A stretch of DNA of 64,000 bases from Actinomyces ruminis (GTDB lineage Bacteria > Actinomycetota > Actinomycetes > Actinomycetales > Actinomycetaceae), in assembly GCF_002154335.2 (NCBI RefSeq), contig NZ_MTPX02000028.1:1-64000 (forward strand). The letters run 5' to 3'. Within the stretch, counting starts at the first letter, position 1. Each line of letters begins with the position of its first letter. Of this stretch, positions 40,568 through 49,895 are shown piece by piece. The notes below the pieces were generated by a model, which saw only the letters and a list, made by a program, of their open reading frames with translations, did no database searches and was not told where the DNA came from. Position numbers and translations under genes: made by a program.

Positions 40568-40685
40568 TGCGACTTCAAGCCAAGCGTTACGGCATCGTTG
40601 CCCAATCAGTGCAGACAGTCGCAAGAAGTCGCACTAGTCTCTGTCTCGGACATCAGGAAACAGCGGAAACCCGCATGATGTCGCA
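40568..40685. promoter_or_regulatory. Repeated AAGTCGCA motifs: candidate DeoR operators
   Basis: The divergent intergenic region holds TGCGACTT (40568-40575), AGTCGCA (40617-40623), AAGTCGCA (40626-40633) and ATGTCGCA (40678-40685). The two central copies are spaced 10 bases apart, one helical turn, and the last sits 28 bases before the solute-binding-protein start. DeoR-family repressors bind such short direct repeats. Confidence 0.6.
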
Positions 40686-40712
40686 ACTCATGTCAATGAT
40701 GATGGAGTAACA

Positions 40713-41999
40713 ATGCTGATGCGTAGGCGTGAATTCGGACAGATGGCGGCCGTCATGACCGCACTGGCGGCGGCCGGCCTGGCCGGGTGCAGTGGTGGTT
40801 CCGGCGGCGCGGGCGACGGCGGGGAGGTGACGCTGGAGTTCACGCAGTGGTGGGAGCCCGAGCTCCCCGACGGGGCGCTGCGGGCGTTGATGGACCAGTT
40901 CGAGCAGGCCAATCCCGGGATCAAGGTCGAGCTCCTCTCCGGGCCCTATGCCTCGACCAAGGAGCAGCTGGTCGCCGGGGCCGCGGCGCACACCATGCCG
41001 GACGTCGTCGGCCTGGACGGCGCCTGGGTGAGTGACTTCGCCCAGCAGGGGGCGATCGCCGACCTCACCGCCCTCATGGCCGAGCAGGGATACGACGACG
41101 CTGAGCTCGCCAGCCAGATCCAGATCGACGGCGCGACCTACATGATCCCCGTGGTCAACTTCGTCTACCCCATGTTCGCCAACATGGATCTGCTGAAGCA
41201 GGCCGGAGTCTCGGAAATCCCCTCCACGCGCGAGGAGTTCGTGGCCGCGGCGAAGGCCGTCGCGGCCACGGGCGGGGACATCTCCGGTTGGGCGCTGCCG
41301 CTGTCGTTGGAGGCTCCCAACGGGATCCAGAACGATGTCATGTCATGGGTCTGGGCCTCCGGCGGCTCGATGCTCACCGAGGACGGCAGACCGAACCTGC
41401 AGGGCAACGCGGACGTCAAGAGCGCCTGCGAGTTCATCAAGGGCCTGTGGGACGCGGGCGTCGTCTCCCCGGGCGCCTTCACCATGAAGGAGCAGGACAA
41501 GGTCGAGGACTTCACCAACGCGCGCGTCGGCATGATGATCGACTCCCTCGCACACGTGAACACCATCCGTGAGGGCAACCCGGACCTCGACTTCGGAATC
41601 TCCGCCCTGCCGGCGGTGAGCGGCTACACCGGCGACCGCGGCATGCCGTACGCCTCCTGGGGCATCGGCGTCTCCGGCACCACCGAGCACCCGGAGCAGG
41701 CCTGGAAGCTGGTCGAGTTCCTGATGTCCGCAGACATCAACGCCGTGCTCGCCGACGACGCCAAGGCCTTCCCGGGCAACGGCACGGCCACACCGGACTA
41801 CGTGGAGAAAGACGAGCTGTTCAAGCAGGCCTTCGACATCTGGAGTTCGGGCACGCCCGCCAACGAGTTCACCGGACTGCCGGTCTCCGAGACGCTCATG
41901 CGCAAGTTCGACGAGCAGTTCCAGACCTACCTCAGCGGCGACATCGACGTCGACACCATGCTCGCCAACGCCCAAAAGGCGTGGGACGCGGAGTTCTGA
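40713..41999 (+). CDS. ABC sugar transporter solute-binding lipoprotein
   Basis: 428 residues. Leader MLMRRREFGQMAAVMTALAA then LAGC gives a lipobox; the RR makes a Tat route possible. Mature domain has the family-1 extracellular binding-protein pattern: VTLEFTQWWEPELPDGALRA, FEQANPGIKVELLSGPYAST, MPDVVGLDGAWVSDFAQQGA, GIGVSGTTEHPEQAWKLVEF. Captures a sugar or glycoside outside the membrane for the two permeases downstream. The ligand cannot be read from sequence. Confidence 0.93.
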   Translation: MLMRRREFGQMAAVMTALAAAGLAGCSGGSGGAGDGGEVTLEFTQWWEPELPDGALRALMDQFEQANPGIKVELLSGPYASTKEQLVAGAAAHTMPDVVGLDGAWVSDFAQQGAIADLTALMAEQGYDDAELASQIQIDGATYMIPVVNFVYPMFANMDLLKQAGVSEIPSTREEFVAAAKAVAATGGDISGWALPLSLEAPNGIQNDVMSWVWASGGSMLTEDGRPNLQGNADVKSACEFIKGLWDAGVVSPGAFTMKEQDKVEDFTNARVGMMIDSLAHVNTIREGNPDLDFGISALPAVSGYTGDRGMPYASWGIGVSGTTEHPEQAWKLVEFLMSADINAVLADDAKAFPGNGTATPDYVEKDELFKQAFDIWSSGTPANEFTGLPVSETLMRKFDEQFQTYLSGDIDVDTMLANAQKAWDAEF

Positions 42000-42008
42000 G
42001 GCCGGGCG

Positions 42009-42946
42009 ATGCGCTCCACCGATGCCGTCGGCGCGTCTCGGGCGCAACCGGCGCAGACGCCGCCTTACTGGCGGCGTCTGGCCGACTCCCTGGTGCCCTA
42101 CGCGTATCTGTCTCCCACTCTGATACTGCTCATCGTGCTGATGGTCGTCCCCATCGTCATGGTGATCGGGTACTCGCTGATGGACGCCGTCATCACCGCC
42201 GGGGAGTCTCACTTCGTGGGGATGGCGAACTACATCGAGATCCTCACCAGCGGTGCGTTCCGCACGGCGCTGGCCAACACCTTCTGGTTCGTGGCCGTCA
42301 GCGTCGTCGCGCACATGCTGATAGGGCTCGGCTTCGCCATGCTGCTGAACTCCGAGGCGGTCTCCGCCGTCACCAGGACCGTCTTCCGCACGCTGTTCGT
42401 ACTGCCGTGGCTGCTGACCGTGGCGATCATCGCCATCCTGTGGCGGCTGCTGCTCAACCCCAACGGGGTGGTCAACGCGATCCTGTCCGCCCTGGGCGTG
42501 GTCTCCGGACAGCACGAGTGGCTCGCCGATCCGGACATCGCTCTGGCCGCGGTCACCTTCATCAACATCTGGGCCGGGTACCCGTTCTTCATGATCTCGA
42601 TCCTCGCCGGCCTGCAGGGCATCCCGAAGGACCTGTATGAGGCGGCCGAGGTTGACGGCGCCGGTGCGATTCGGCGGTTCTGGTCGATCACTCTGCCGCA
42701 GCTGCGGCCGATCATCATCTCCATGGCGCTGCTCGACGTCATCTGGACCTCGCAGCAGTTCGCCTCATCTGGATGACCACTGGTGGCGGCCCCCTCAACC
42801 GGACGGAGATGCTGTCCACCTTCACCTACAAGCTGGCCTTCTCCGAGTACGACTTCTCGAGCGCGTCAGCCAGCGCGGTGATCGTGCTGATCCTGTCCAT
42901 GATCCTTGCGTTCTTCTACGTGCGCAGCCAGCAGGCGAGGGAGTAG
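42009..42946 (+). CDS. ABC sugar transporter permease (MalF type), one frameshift near 42768
   Basis: About 312 residues. Six membrane helices starting SLVPYAYLSPTLILLIVLMV. The cytoplasmic EAA loop is ILAGLQGIPKDLYEAAEVDG, where the ATPase docks. After SQQF one C appears missing (GCCTCATC for GCCCTCATC); restoring it gives ALIWMTTGGGPLNRTEMLST and the final helix VIVLILSMILAFFYVRSQQA. Starts nine bases after the binding-protein stop and ends four bases before the next permease. Confidence 0.9.
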
Positions 42947-42950
42947 CGCC

Positions 42951-43802
42951 ATGAGCACTTTGACTACCAAGCAGCGGCGTCGCCTGGCGACCAAGGCGGG
43001 CGTCTGGGCGGGCCTCCTGATGGGGGCGGGCTTCGCGGCGCTGCCGATCTTCTGGATGCTGGTGTCATCCTTCAAGCCGAATGCGAAGATCTTCGCCACC
43101 CCGCCGCGAATCATTGAGGAGGGCTCCTCCTTCGCCGCGTACGTCTCCATCGTCCACGACCCGGAGAAGATCCGCTTCTTCGTCAACAGCTACTTCGTGG
43201 CGCTGTCGGTGACCGCGTTGACGCTGACGGTGGCGATCCTGGCCGCCTACGCCTTCAGCCGGTTCGAGTTCCCGGGGAAGCGGATCTTGAACGTGCTGGT
43301 GATCTCCGTGCAGGCGGTGCCGCCGATCACCCTGCTGATCCCCTTCTTCGGGCTCATGGTGACGCTGAAGCTGTACAACACCTACCAGGGTCTGATTCTG
43401 ACCTACATGGTGTTCACCCTTCCCTACGCCATCATCATGCTCACCGGGTACTTCAACACCCTGCCCCGGGAGCTCGACGAGGCGGCGAAGGTGGATGGCA
43501 CCAGCTCCTTCGGGGCGCTGTGGAGGGTGCTTGTCCCGATCTCCATCCCCGGGATCGTGTCGGTGGGCATCTACACCTTCATGATCGCCTGGAACGAGTA
43601 CCTGTTCGCACTGACCCTCACGCGCACGAATGACATGCGCACGGTTCCGATCGGTATCCAGCTGCTCATGGGGCAGCACTCGTATGAGTGGAACGAGATG
43701 ATGGCAATGTCCGTACTCGGCTCGATTCCCGTAGTTCTCCTCTTCATTTTCTTCCAGCGCTACTTCATCGGAGGGATGACCGCTGGATCCGTCAAGAACT
43801 GA
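42951..43802 (+). CDS. ABC sugar transporter permease (MalG type)
   Basis: 283 residues from ATG 42951. Six helices with a first one at ~15-35 (WAGLLMGAGFAALPIFWMLV). The EAA loop reads GYFNTLPRELDEAAKVDGTS, and the periplasmic start FKPNAKIFATPPRIIEEGSS is typical of MalG-like subunits. The C-terminus (FIFFQRYFIGGMTAGSVKN) carries the standard motif. Second permease of the importer; the operon has no ATPase, so it likely uses the MsmK/UgpC-type subunit at 48545-49672. Confidence 0.93.
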   Translation: MSTLTTKQRRRLATKAGVWAGLLMGAGFAALPIFWMLVSSFKPNAKIFATPPRIIEEGSSFAAYVSIVHDPEKIRFFVNSYFVALSVTALTLTVAILAAYAFSRFEFPGKRILNVLVISVQAVPPITLLIPFFGLMVTLKLYNTYQGLILTYMVFTLPYAIIMLTGYFNTLPRELDEAAKVDGTSSFGALWRVLVPISIPGIVSVGIYTFMIAWNEYLFALTLTRTNDMRTVPIGIQLLMGQHSYEWNEMMAMSVLGSIPVVLLFIFFQRYFIGGMTAGSVKN

Positions 43803-43835
43803 GCTTGACGCACCCCACAGAAAGGTTCTATTCAA

Positions 43836-44696
43836 ATGCTGGTTACAGGCAGTGACATTCTCAACGTCGCCAACGCGCATCACTTCGCGGTGCCGGCGTT
43901 CAACATCTCCTCGTACTCGATGCTGCGCGCGGTGGTGGACGTCTGCGAGGACAAGCGCTCCCCGCACATCATCGCCATCCACCCCGACGAGCTGCGCCAC
44001 ATCCGCCCGGCGATGCTCGCCTCCATCATCCGGATCGCCCACGAGTCCTCGGTGCCGACGGCGATCCACCTCGATCACGGCGCCAGCTATGAACAGGTGC
44101 TGCTGGCGATTCAGGCGGGCTTCACCTCGGTGATGATCGACAAGTCCTTCGCGCCCTTCGAGGAGAACGTGGCCGAGACGGCGCGCGTGGTCCACGCGGC
44201 CCACGCCGTCGGCCTGTCCGTGGAGGCCGAGCTGGGCACCATCGGCGTGTCCGACAAGTACGGGGAGACCGGCACGGAGGAGATCCTTTACACCGACCCC
44301 GATGACGCCGCCCGGTTCATTGAGGCCACCGGCGCGGACTCCCTCGCCATCGCCATCGGCACCCGCCACGGCCTGTACCCCTCCGCGGTCAAGCCCGCGC
44401 TGCGCCTGGATCTGCTGGGGGAGATCAAGTCTCGCCTGGGCATCCCCCTGGTGCTGCACGGCGGGTCGAACAACTCCGACACCGAGATCGCCGGGGCCGT
44501 GCGCGGCGGCATCAACAAGATCAACATCTCCTCCGACATCAAGGCCGCCTACTTCGTCAAGATGCGCCAGGTGCTTCAGGACGTCCACCTGCGCGAGCCG
44601 AATGTGATCGAGCCGCCTTGCGAGGAGGCGCTGCGGGACTGTGCGGCGCAGAAGATCGACCTGTTCGAGTCCGCCGGCAAGGCGGAGCTGTTCTGA
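43836..44696 (+). CDS. Class II (zinc) ketose-phosphate aldolase
   Basis: 286 residues; AAAGG precedes ATG 43836. Class II fructose-bisphosphate/tagatose-bisphosphate aldolase family: HLDHG (78-82, zinc and catalytic residues), EAELGTIG (130-137), GTRHGLYP (175-182), LVLHGGSN (195-202) and INKINISSDIKAAY. Cleaves a ketose phosphate to dihydroxyacetone phosphate plus an aldehyde. With only one kinase beside it, a ketose-1-phosphate (possibly with a modified C6) fits best. Substrate unproven. Confidence 0.9.
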   Translation: MLVTGSDILNVANAHHFAVPAFNISSYSMLRAVVDVCEDKRSPHIIAIHPDELRHIRPAMLASIIRIAHESSVPTAIHLDHGASYEQVLLAIQAGFTSVMIDKSFAPFEENVAETARVVHAAHAVGLSVEAELGTIGVSDKYGETGTEEILYTDPDDAARFIEATGADSLAIAIGTRHGLYPSAVKPALRLDLLGEIKSRLGIPLVLHGGSNNSDTEIAGAVRGGINKINISSDIKAAYFVKMRQVLQDVHLREPNVIEPPCEEALRDCAAQKIDLFESAGKAELF

Positions 44697-44738
44697 GCGG
44701 TGCCCTGAGCTCATCCGGGGCCGAACAAGGAGAGTGAG

Positions 44739-45931
44739 ATGGCAGAGCGGATCGTCCTCGGGCTCGGCGGGACCGTCGACTATGAGCTGCAGTGGGACGC
44801 AGACACGTTTCAGCGGCTCGTTGACTCCCAGGCATACGCCTGGCCGAGCTCGAGGACCTTCCGTGTTCGCGCGCCGATGGCGAGCGGGGGATCGTACTGA
44901 CGGTGCTGCGGTCCATGCGGCAGTCCCGGGGATGCGAGTGCTACGTGGCCGATAAGCGGGCGCTGCTTGCCTTCGCCGGCCGCTTCGCCTACGAGGTCAC
45001 CCTGGGTGGCACCTGCGTTCGCGCGGCGTTGGCCATGGAGCGGATCGGCGTCGCCTCGACGGTGCACCTGGTCTCTATCAACGACGACGTCCGCCGCCTC
45101 CTGCCGCCCGCCGTCGAGTGGGTGTGCAGCGCCGAGACGGATTCGCTTGACCCGCACGTGATCGTCCAGTATCCGGCGGGGGCTGCGGTGCGCCTGGTCG
45201 ACGGGGAGGTGACCGCCCGGCGTCCCAACCGGGTGATCGCAGTCAACGACGCGCCCAACGAGCGCCTGCGGCTGAGCCCGGAGCTGCCCCGGGTGCTGGC
45301 CTCGGCCCAGGCGGTCCTGATCTCCGGCTTCAACACCATGAAGTCGGCCGCCGAGCTGCGGGCGCGACTGGCCGAGCTGGAGGCCGCGCTGGCCGCGGTG
45401 CCGCCCGGCGCCGTCGTCGTGTATGAGGATGCGGGCTTCCACGACGACGCCATGCGCGAGGTGGTCCTGGAGGTGATCCCACGCCTGGTGGATCTGCACT
45501 CCCTGAACGAGGACGAGGCGCGGCAGTACCTCGGCCGTGCCGTCGACCTGGAGGATGCGGCGCAGGTAACCGCCATGATGGTGGAGCTGCACCGGCGGCT
45601 TGGGGCTCCAGCGGTGATGGTGCACACCAGCCGCTACGCGGCGGTGATCGGGGAGCGCGCCGAGCTGTTCCGCGATGCCGCCGCGGCCGGCTGCCTCATG
45701 GCCTCCACCCGCTTCCTGCACGGGGACCGCTACGGGGCCGCGGAGTATGCGGCAGTCGGCCGAGCACCGCGGGATGAGGCCGGGGCGCGCCTGGCCGCCG
45801 CCCCCGAGCCCGCCGAGGCGGGGGTAATGATCGCCCCCGGCTTCGCGGTGAGCACCGCCTCCCCGACGACCATCGGCCTGGGCGACGCCTTCATCGGCGG
45901 CGTCGTAGCGCACCTGGCGCGGGCGCTATAG
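44739..45931 (+). CDS. Ribokinase-superfamily sugar kinase, closest to ADP-dependent PFK/glucokinase; one frameshift
   Basis: About 397 residues; AAGGAGAG precedes ATG 44739. Starts ERIVLGLGGTVDYELQWDAD. One G is missing near 44834 (CCCAGGCATACG); restoring it gives VDSQGIRLAELEDLPCSRAD and joins the long frame. The pattern SMRQSRGCECYVADKRALLA, FAYEVTLGGTCVRAALAMER, VLISGFNTM and the terminal GLGDAFIGGVVAH (catalytic Asp) resembles the ADP-dependent phosphofructokinase/glucokinase branch more than PfkB. That branch is mainly archaeal and eukaryotic. Likely phosphorylates the ketose made by the AGE-family enzyme. Confidence 0.7.
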
Positions 45932-45938
45932 GTCGCGT

Positions 45939-46056
45939 GTCCAGATTCGGGACAAACGCCGCCAGTGCGCCCGAGCCTGCTCCCAAGATCCGCGTGATTC
46001 CAACGATCTCCGAAATGCCCATCGGTGCGCAACGGTCGTTTGTCCCGGATTTGGAC
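45939..46056. repeat. 20-nt inverted repeat enclosing 78 bases
   Basis: GTCCAGATTCGGGACAAACG (45939-45958) and its inverted copy CGTTTGTCCCGGATTTGGAC (46037-46056) agree at 18 of 20 positions. They frame a 78-base unique segment. The core resembles the GGACAAAC/TTTGGAC words in other gaps of this window, but exact identity with the 19-nt array at 19028 is limited to TTTGGAC. Confidence 0.7.
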
Positions 46057-46125
46057 AACTCCGCGTGCTTCGTGTCCTCAGGCCCTCCACACGCGTCTGG
46101 GCTTGGGGCTTAATCGGGTGCATTC

Positions 46126-46186
46126 CACGACCTTGGGGTACGTTCCACGACCACCCCGGGGTCGTGGAACGTACCCCAAGGTCGTG
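46126..46186. repeat. Perfect 27-bp palindrome with 7-base loop
   Basis: The left arm 46126-46152 starts CACGACCTTGGGGTACGTTC and ends CACGACC; the right arm 46160-46186 is its exact reverse complement; loop ACCCCGG. Within each arm CACGACC occurs twice, so slipped pairings are possible. There is no T tract, so it is not a classical terminator on either strand. Confidence 0.85.
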
Positions 46187-46339
46187 ATTCGACATCACGG
46201 CTGCCTTATGGAGTCCATCCCGTACATCCTGGAAGCTCCTGGACGCCCCGCCGGAGGACATCCAGGGTTCCCCGCTCGCATCGGCGGCGTGGTAGCGCAC
46301 CTGGGCGCGAATGTCGCGACCGGAAGACGCTCAGGACGG

Positions 46340-46912
46340 TCACGTTCCGCCTTGGTGTCGGCGGCCGCGGCGCCGTGCCTCCTTGCTGATGGCTCGCCAC
46401 TGCTTGGGATGCAGCGGGTGATCGGTGGGCAGGGTCTTCCAAGTCTTCCAGCTGGAAGGTTTTGCCGGGCCGGCGAGCAGTAGGCCCGCCGCGCGCAGGG
46501 GCTCCGTCAGTCCCTCCATAACATCAATGGCGAAGTACTCTGGGCGGCTCCAGAAGGTTCCAGAATTGAGGGAGAAGTGCCAGCAGATGAGTTCGCTGGC
46601 CGTCGCGTAGCCGTGCAGCGGACGGGCAATGACCGCCATGCGCACGCGTCCGTGCTGGCGGCGTATCCAAGGGAGAACAAGTACGAACGGAAATACCTCG
46701 GTAAGGTAATCAGCCAAGAAAGTGGTGGCCTCGCTGCCTTCGCTCAGGACCACACCGGTCCACGGTCCCCGTTCGGCCAGTACTGAGTCCAGGTCCCAAG
46801 GCTCCAGGGCGAACCCCTGCGGTGCCAGGTGGTCGATGACGAAGCGCACCGCGTCCCGCGGCGGCGTCGCCACCTCGAAGCGGCGCATAGGCTGCGTCTC
46901 AAGCCATCCCAT
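46340..46912 (-). CDS. Protein of unknown function, 190 residues
   Basis: ATG 46912 follows AAGGA. Tryptophan-rich soluble protein: FALEPWDLDSVLAERGPWTG, VLVLPWIRRQHGRVRMAVIA, ICWHFSLNSGTFWSRPEYFA; the C-terminus is basic (SKEARRRGRRHQGGT). No signal peptide or membrane helix. No family recognised. The gene lies next to the DUF4032 gene on the same strand but 62 bases upstream of its stop, so it is probably transcribed after its own start. Confidence 0.6.
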   Translation of the reverse strand: MGWLETQPMRRFEVATPPRDAVRFVIDHLAPQGFALEPWDLDSVLAERGPWTGVVLSEGSEATTFLADYLTEVFPFVLVLPWIRRQHGRVRMAVIARPLHGYATASELICWHFSLNSGTFWSRPEYFAIDVMEGLTEPLRAAGLLLAGPAKPSSWKTWKTLPTDHPLHPKQWRAISKEARRRGRRHQGGT

Positions 46913-46974
46913 GGTCAGGGTCCTTGATGCCGACGTGCCGACGATGCTGCGCGCTCGTCAATGGAACCGGGGGG

Positions 46975-48348
46975 CTACTCGCCCTTGAACTTCATGCCGG
47001 CGGTGAAGCCCATGGGGTTGAGTTCGAAGGCGTTGGCCGTGGCCTCGTCGAGCGCGGCGAAGTCCGCGTCGTCCTCGGGCACCGGCTCCTCGTCGTCGAA
47101 GATGGCCTCCATCTCCTGGGTGTCCCCCAGCGACAGGTAGGACTCCTCGTCCCAGTGCTGCGGAAGCACGGTGCGCACGTAGTCGTCCACGGCCTCCTGG
47201 GTGGTCACGTCGTGCTGGCGCTGCTCGGACATGTACCAGCGGTGCTCCAGCACCTCGTGGAAGATCTCGGCCGGCTCCAGCTTGCGGCGCAACTCCATGG
47301 GGACGGCGGCGAGTGTGGGCTCGAACACCTCGGTCAGCCAGGCGTGCGCCACCTGCTCCACCGGCTGGTCCTTCCGGCCGGTGACGGTGCGGAAGGTCTG
47401 CAGATCGTTGAGCATGCGCTGGCCCTGGCGCTCCTGCACATCCAGGCCGGTCAGCCGCATGATCTGGCGGTGGTAGTGGCCGGCGTCGACCACCTTCGGC
47501 TGGATGATCATGCGCGTGCCCGAGCCGTCCGCCTCGGTCTTCATGGTCAGTTCTCCGACGTCGAAGCCCAGTTCGTTGAGCTTCTCAATGCGGGAACGCA
47601 CCCGCCACCGCTCGCCCAGGTCGAAGGCCTCCTCGGCGGTGAGCACGTCCCACAACTCGGTGTAGCGGCTGACGATCCGATCGCCCACCTCGATGGTGTC
47701 CACGCTCGGCTCCAGCAGCGCGCCGGCCTGCAGGTCCATCAGCTCGCCGATGATGTTCGTGCGGGCGATGTCGATGTCGTACAGGCGCTTGCCGTCGGTC
47801 AGTCCCTCGGTGTGCAGCTCGCCGGTTTCGGCGTCCACCAGATAGGCGGCAAAGGCGCCCGCGTCGCGGCGGAACAGCGTGTTGGACAGGGAGACGTCCC
47901 CCCAGTAGAAGCCCAGCAGGTGCAGCCGCACCAGCAGCACGGCGAGGGCGTCGATCAGCCGGGTGGCGGTCTCGGGGCGCATGTACTGGCTGAACAGTGC
48001 CCGGTAGGGCAGGGAGTAAGACAGGTGCTCGGTGACCAGCACCGAGTTGAGCGCCGAACCGTCCAGGGCGGTGCGGCCGGTGATGACCGCGGTCGGCGTC
48101 ACGCAGGGGGCGCCCAGGCGGAGCAGGTCGCGCAGTAGCTCGTACTCGTGGTGGGCGACGGACTCGCCGATCTCCTTCACGGCGATGACGCGTTCGGAGA
48201 GGTTAACGAAGCGCACGATGTGGCGTGAAAGCCCCCGCGGGAGGGCGGCGAGTACCTCGGCCGGCCACTCCTCCAATGGAATCTCCCACGGGAGATCGAG
48301 CAGCGCCGGGTCAATCGTGGCCGCGGTGATCTGCATGGACTGGGGCAT
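46975..48348 (-). CDS. DUF4032 protein with kinase-like fold
   Basis: 457 residues. The N-terminal half resembles lipopolysaccharide-kinase/Rio-type folds: VIAVKEIGESVAHHEYELLR (possible ATP-binding Lys and Glu), LLVRLHLLGFYWGDVSLSNT (catalytic-loop-like Asp) and AAYLVDAETGEL (metal-binding-like Asp). The C-terminal half carries the DUF4032 signature (VDAGHYHRQIMRLTGLDVQE, EIFHEVLEHRWYMSEQ). Widely present in actinobacteria as a single gene; activity not established. Acidic tail. Confidence 0.88.
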   Translation of the reverse strand: MPQSMQITAATIDPALLDLPWEIPLEEWPAEVLAALPRGLSRHIVRFVNLSERVIAVKEIGESVAHHEYELLRDLLRLGAPCVTPTAVITGRTALDGSALNSVLVTEHLSYSLPYRALFSQYMRPETATRLIDALAVLLVRLHLLGFYWGDVSLSNTLFRRDAGAFAAYLVDAETGELHTEGLTDGKRLYDIDIARTNIIGELMDLQAGALLEPSVDTIEVGDRIVSRYTELWDVLTAEEAFDLGERWRVRSRIEKLNELGFDVGELTMKTEADGSGTRMIIQPKVVDAGHYHRQIMRLTGLDVQERQGQRMLNDLQTFRTVTGRKDQPVEQVAHAWLTEVFEPTLAAVPMELRRKLEPAEIFHEVLEHRWYMSEQRQHDVTTQEAVDDYVRTVLPQHWDEESYLSLGDTQEMEAIFDDEEPVPEDDADFAALDEATANAFELNPMGFTAGMKFKGE

Positions 48349-48485
48349 GGGCGCATTCTCTCAGGTCCGCCGCGATTCACTCGACGACGGCGCCGGGTTG
48401 TTGCAGGCGATGCCGATCGCCTTGGGGCTCAATAGTTCACGGCGAACCATACCTGTGGTTTCGATGCTCGCCGTCGACCTGTGGC

Positions 48486-48520
48486 TGAGCCCCGCTCCTC
48501 GTACGGAGGAACGGGGCTCA
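48486..48520 (-). terminator. Intrinsic-type hairpin after the ABC ATPase gene
   Basis: TGAGCCCCG (48486-48494) pairs with CGGGGCTCA (48512-48520), with a further GAGGA/TCCTC core. It lies 25 bases after the stop of the minus-strand ATPase gene (48545). There is no long T run, as common in actinobacterial terminators. Confidence 0.6.
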
Positions 48521-48544
48521 ACTCACAGTCTCGCCGGGGGCGAC

Positions 48545-49672
<1,128 letters not shown>

Positions 49673-49895
49673 AAGGGGTATCCCTTCACCGGCAGGTACG
49701 TGCCGGACGATCCGTGGTGAAAGGTGCCGATGCGTGTCCGCATTGACACGTGCCGGGGCGGTTGCTCCGGGTAGGACTAACTTTGTCATACGACAATGCC
49801 GTCCGGGTAGTCAGAAGCGGACCGGAAAACGCTCAAAGGCTTGTGAATCCACTCACGTCAGCGATGCCCGGGGCGCCTCCCGGTACTGTGTCGCC

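Larger units (their letters stand above)
45932..46339. other. Repeat-rich gap between convergent genes
   Basis: No gene is supported here. The gap holds two inverted-repeat elements, listed separately, between the 3' ends of the kinase gene and the minus-strand gene at 46340. Both may serve as transcription barriers. Confidence 0.6.

Noticed and set aside
38443-45931. Naming the sugar locus as a sulfoquinovose operon
   Set aside because: Isomerase, kinase and aldolase fit the logic, but no sulfoquinovosidase or sulfolactaldehyde reductase is visible and the kinase family differs. Kept only as a hypothesis.
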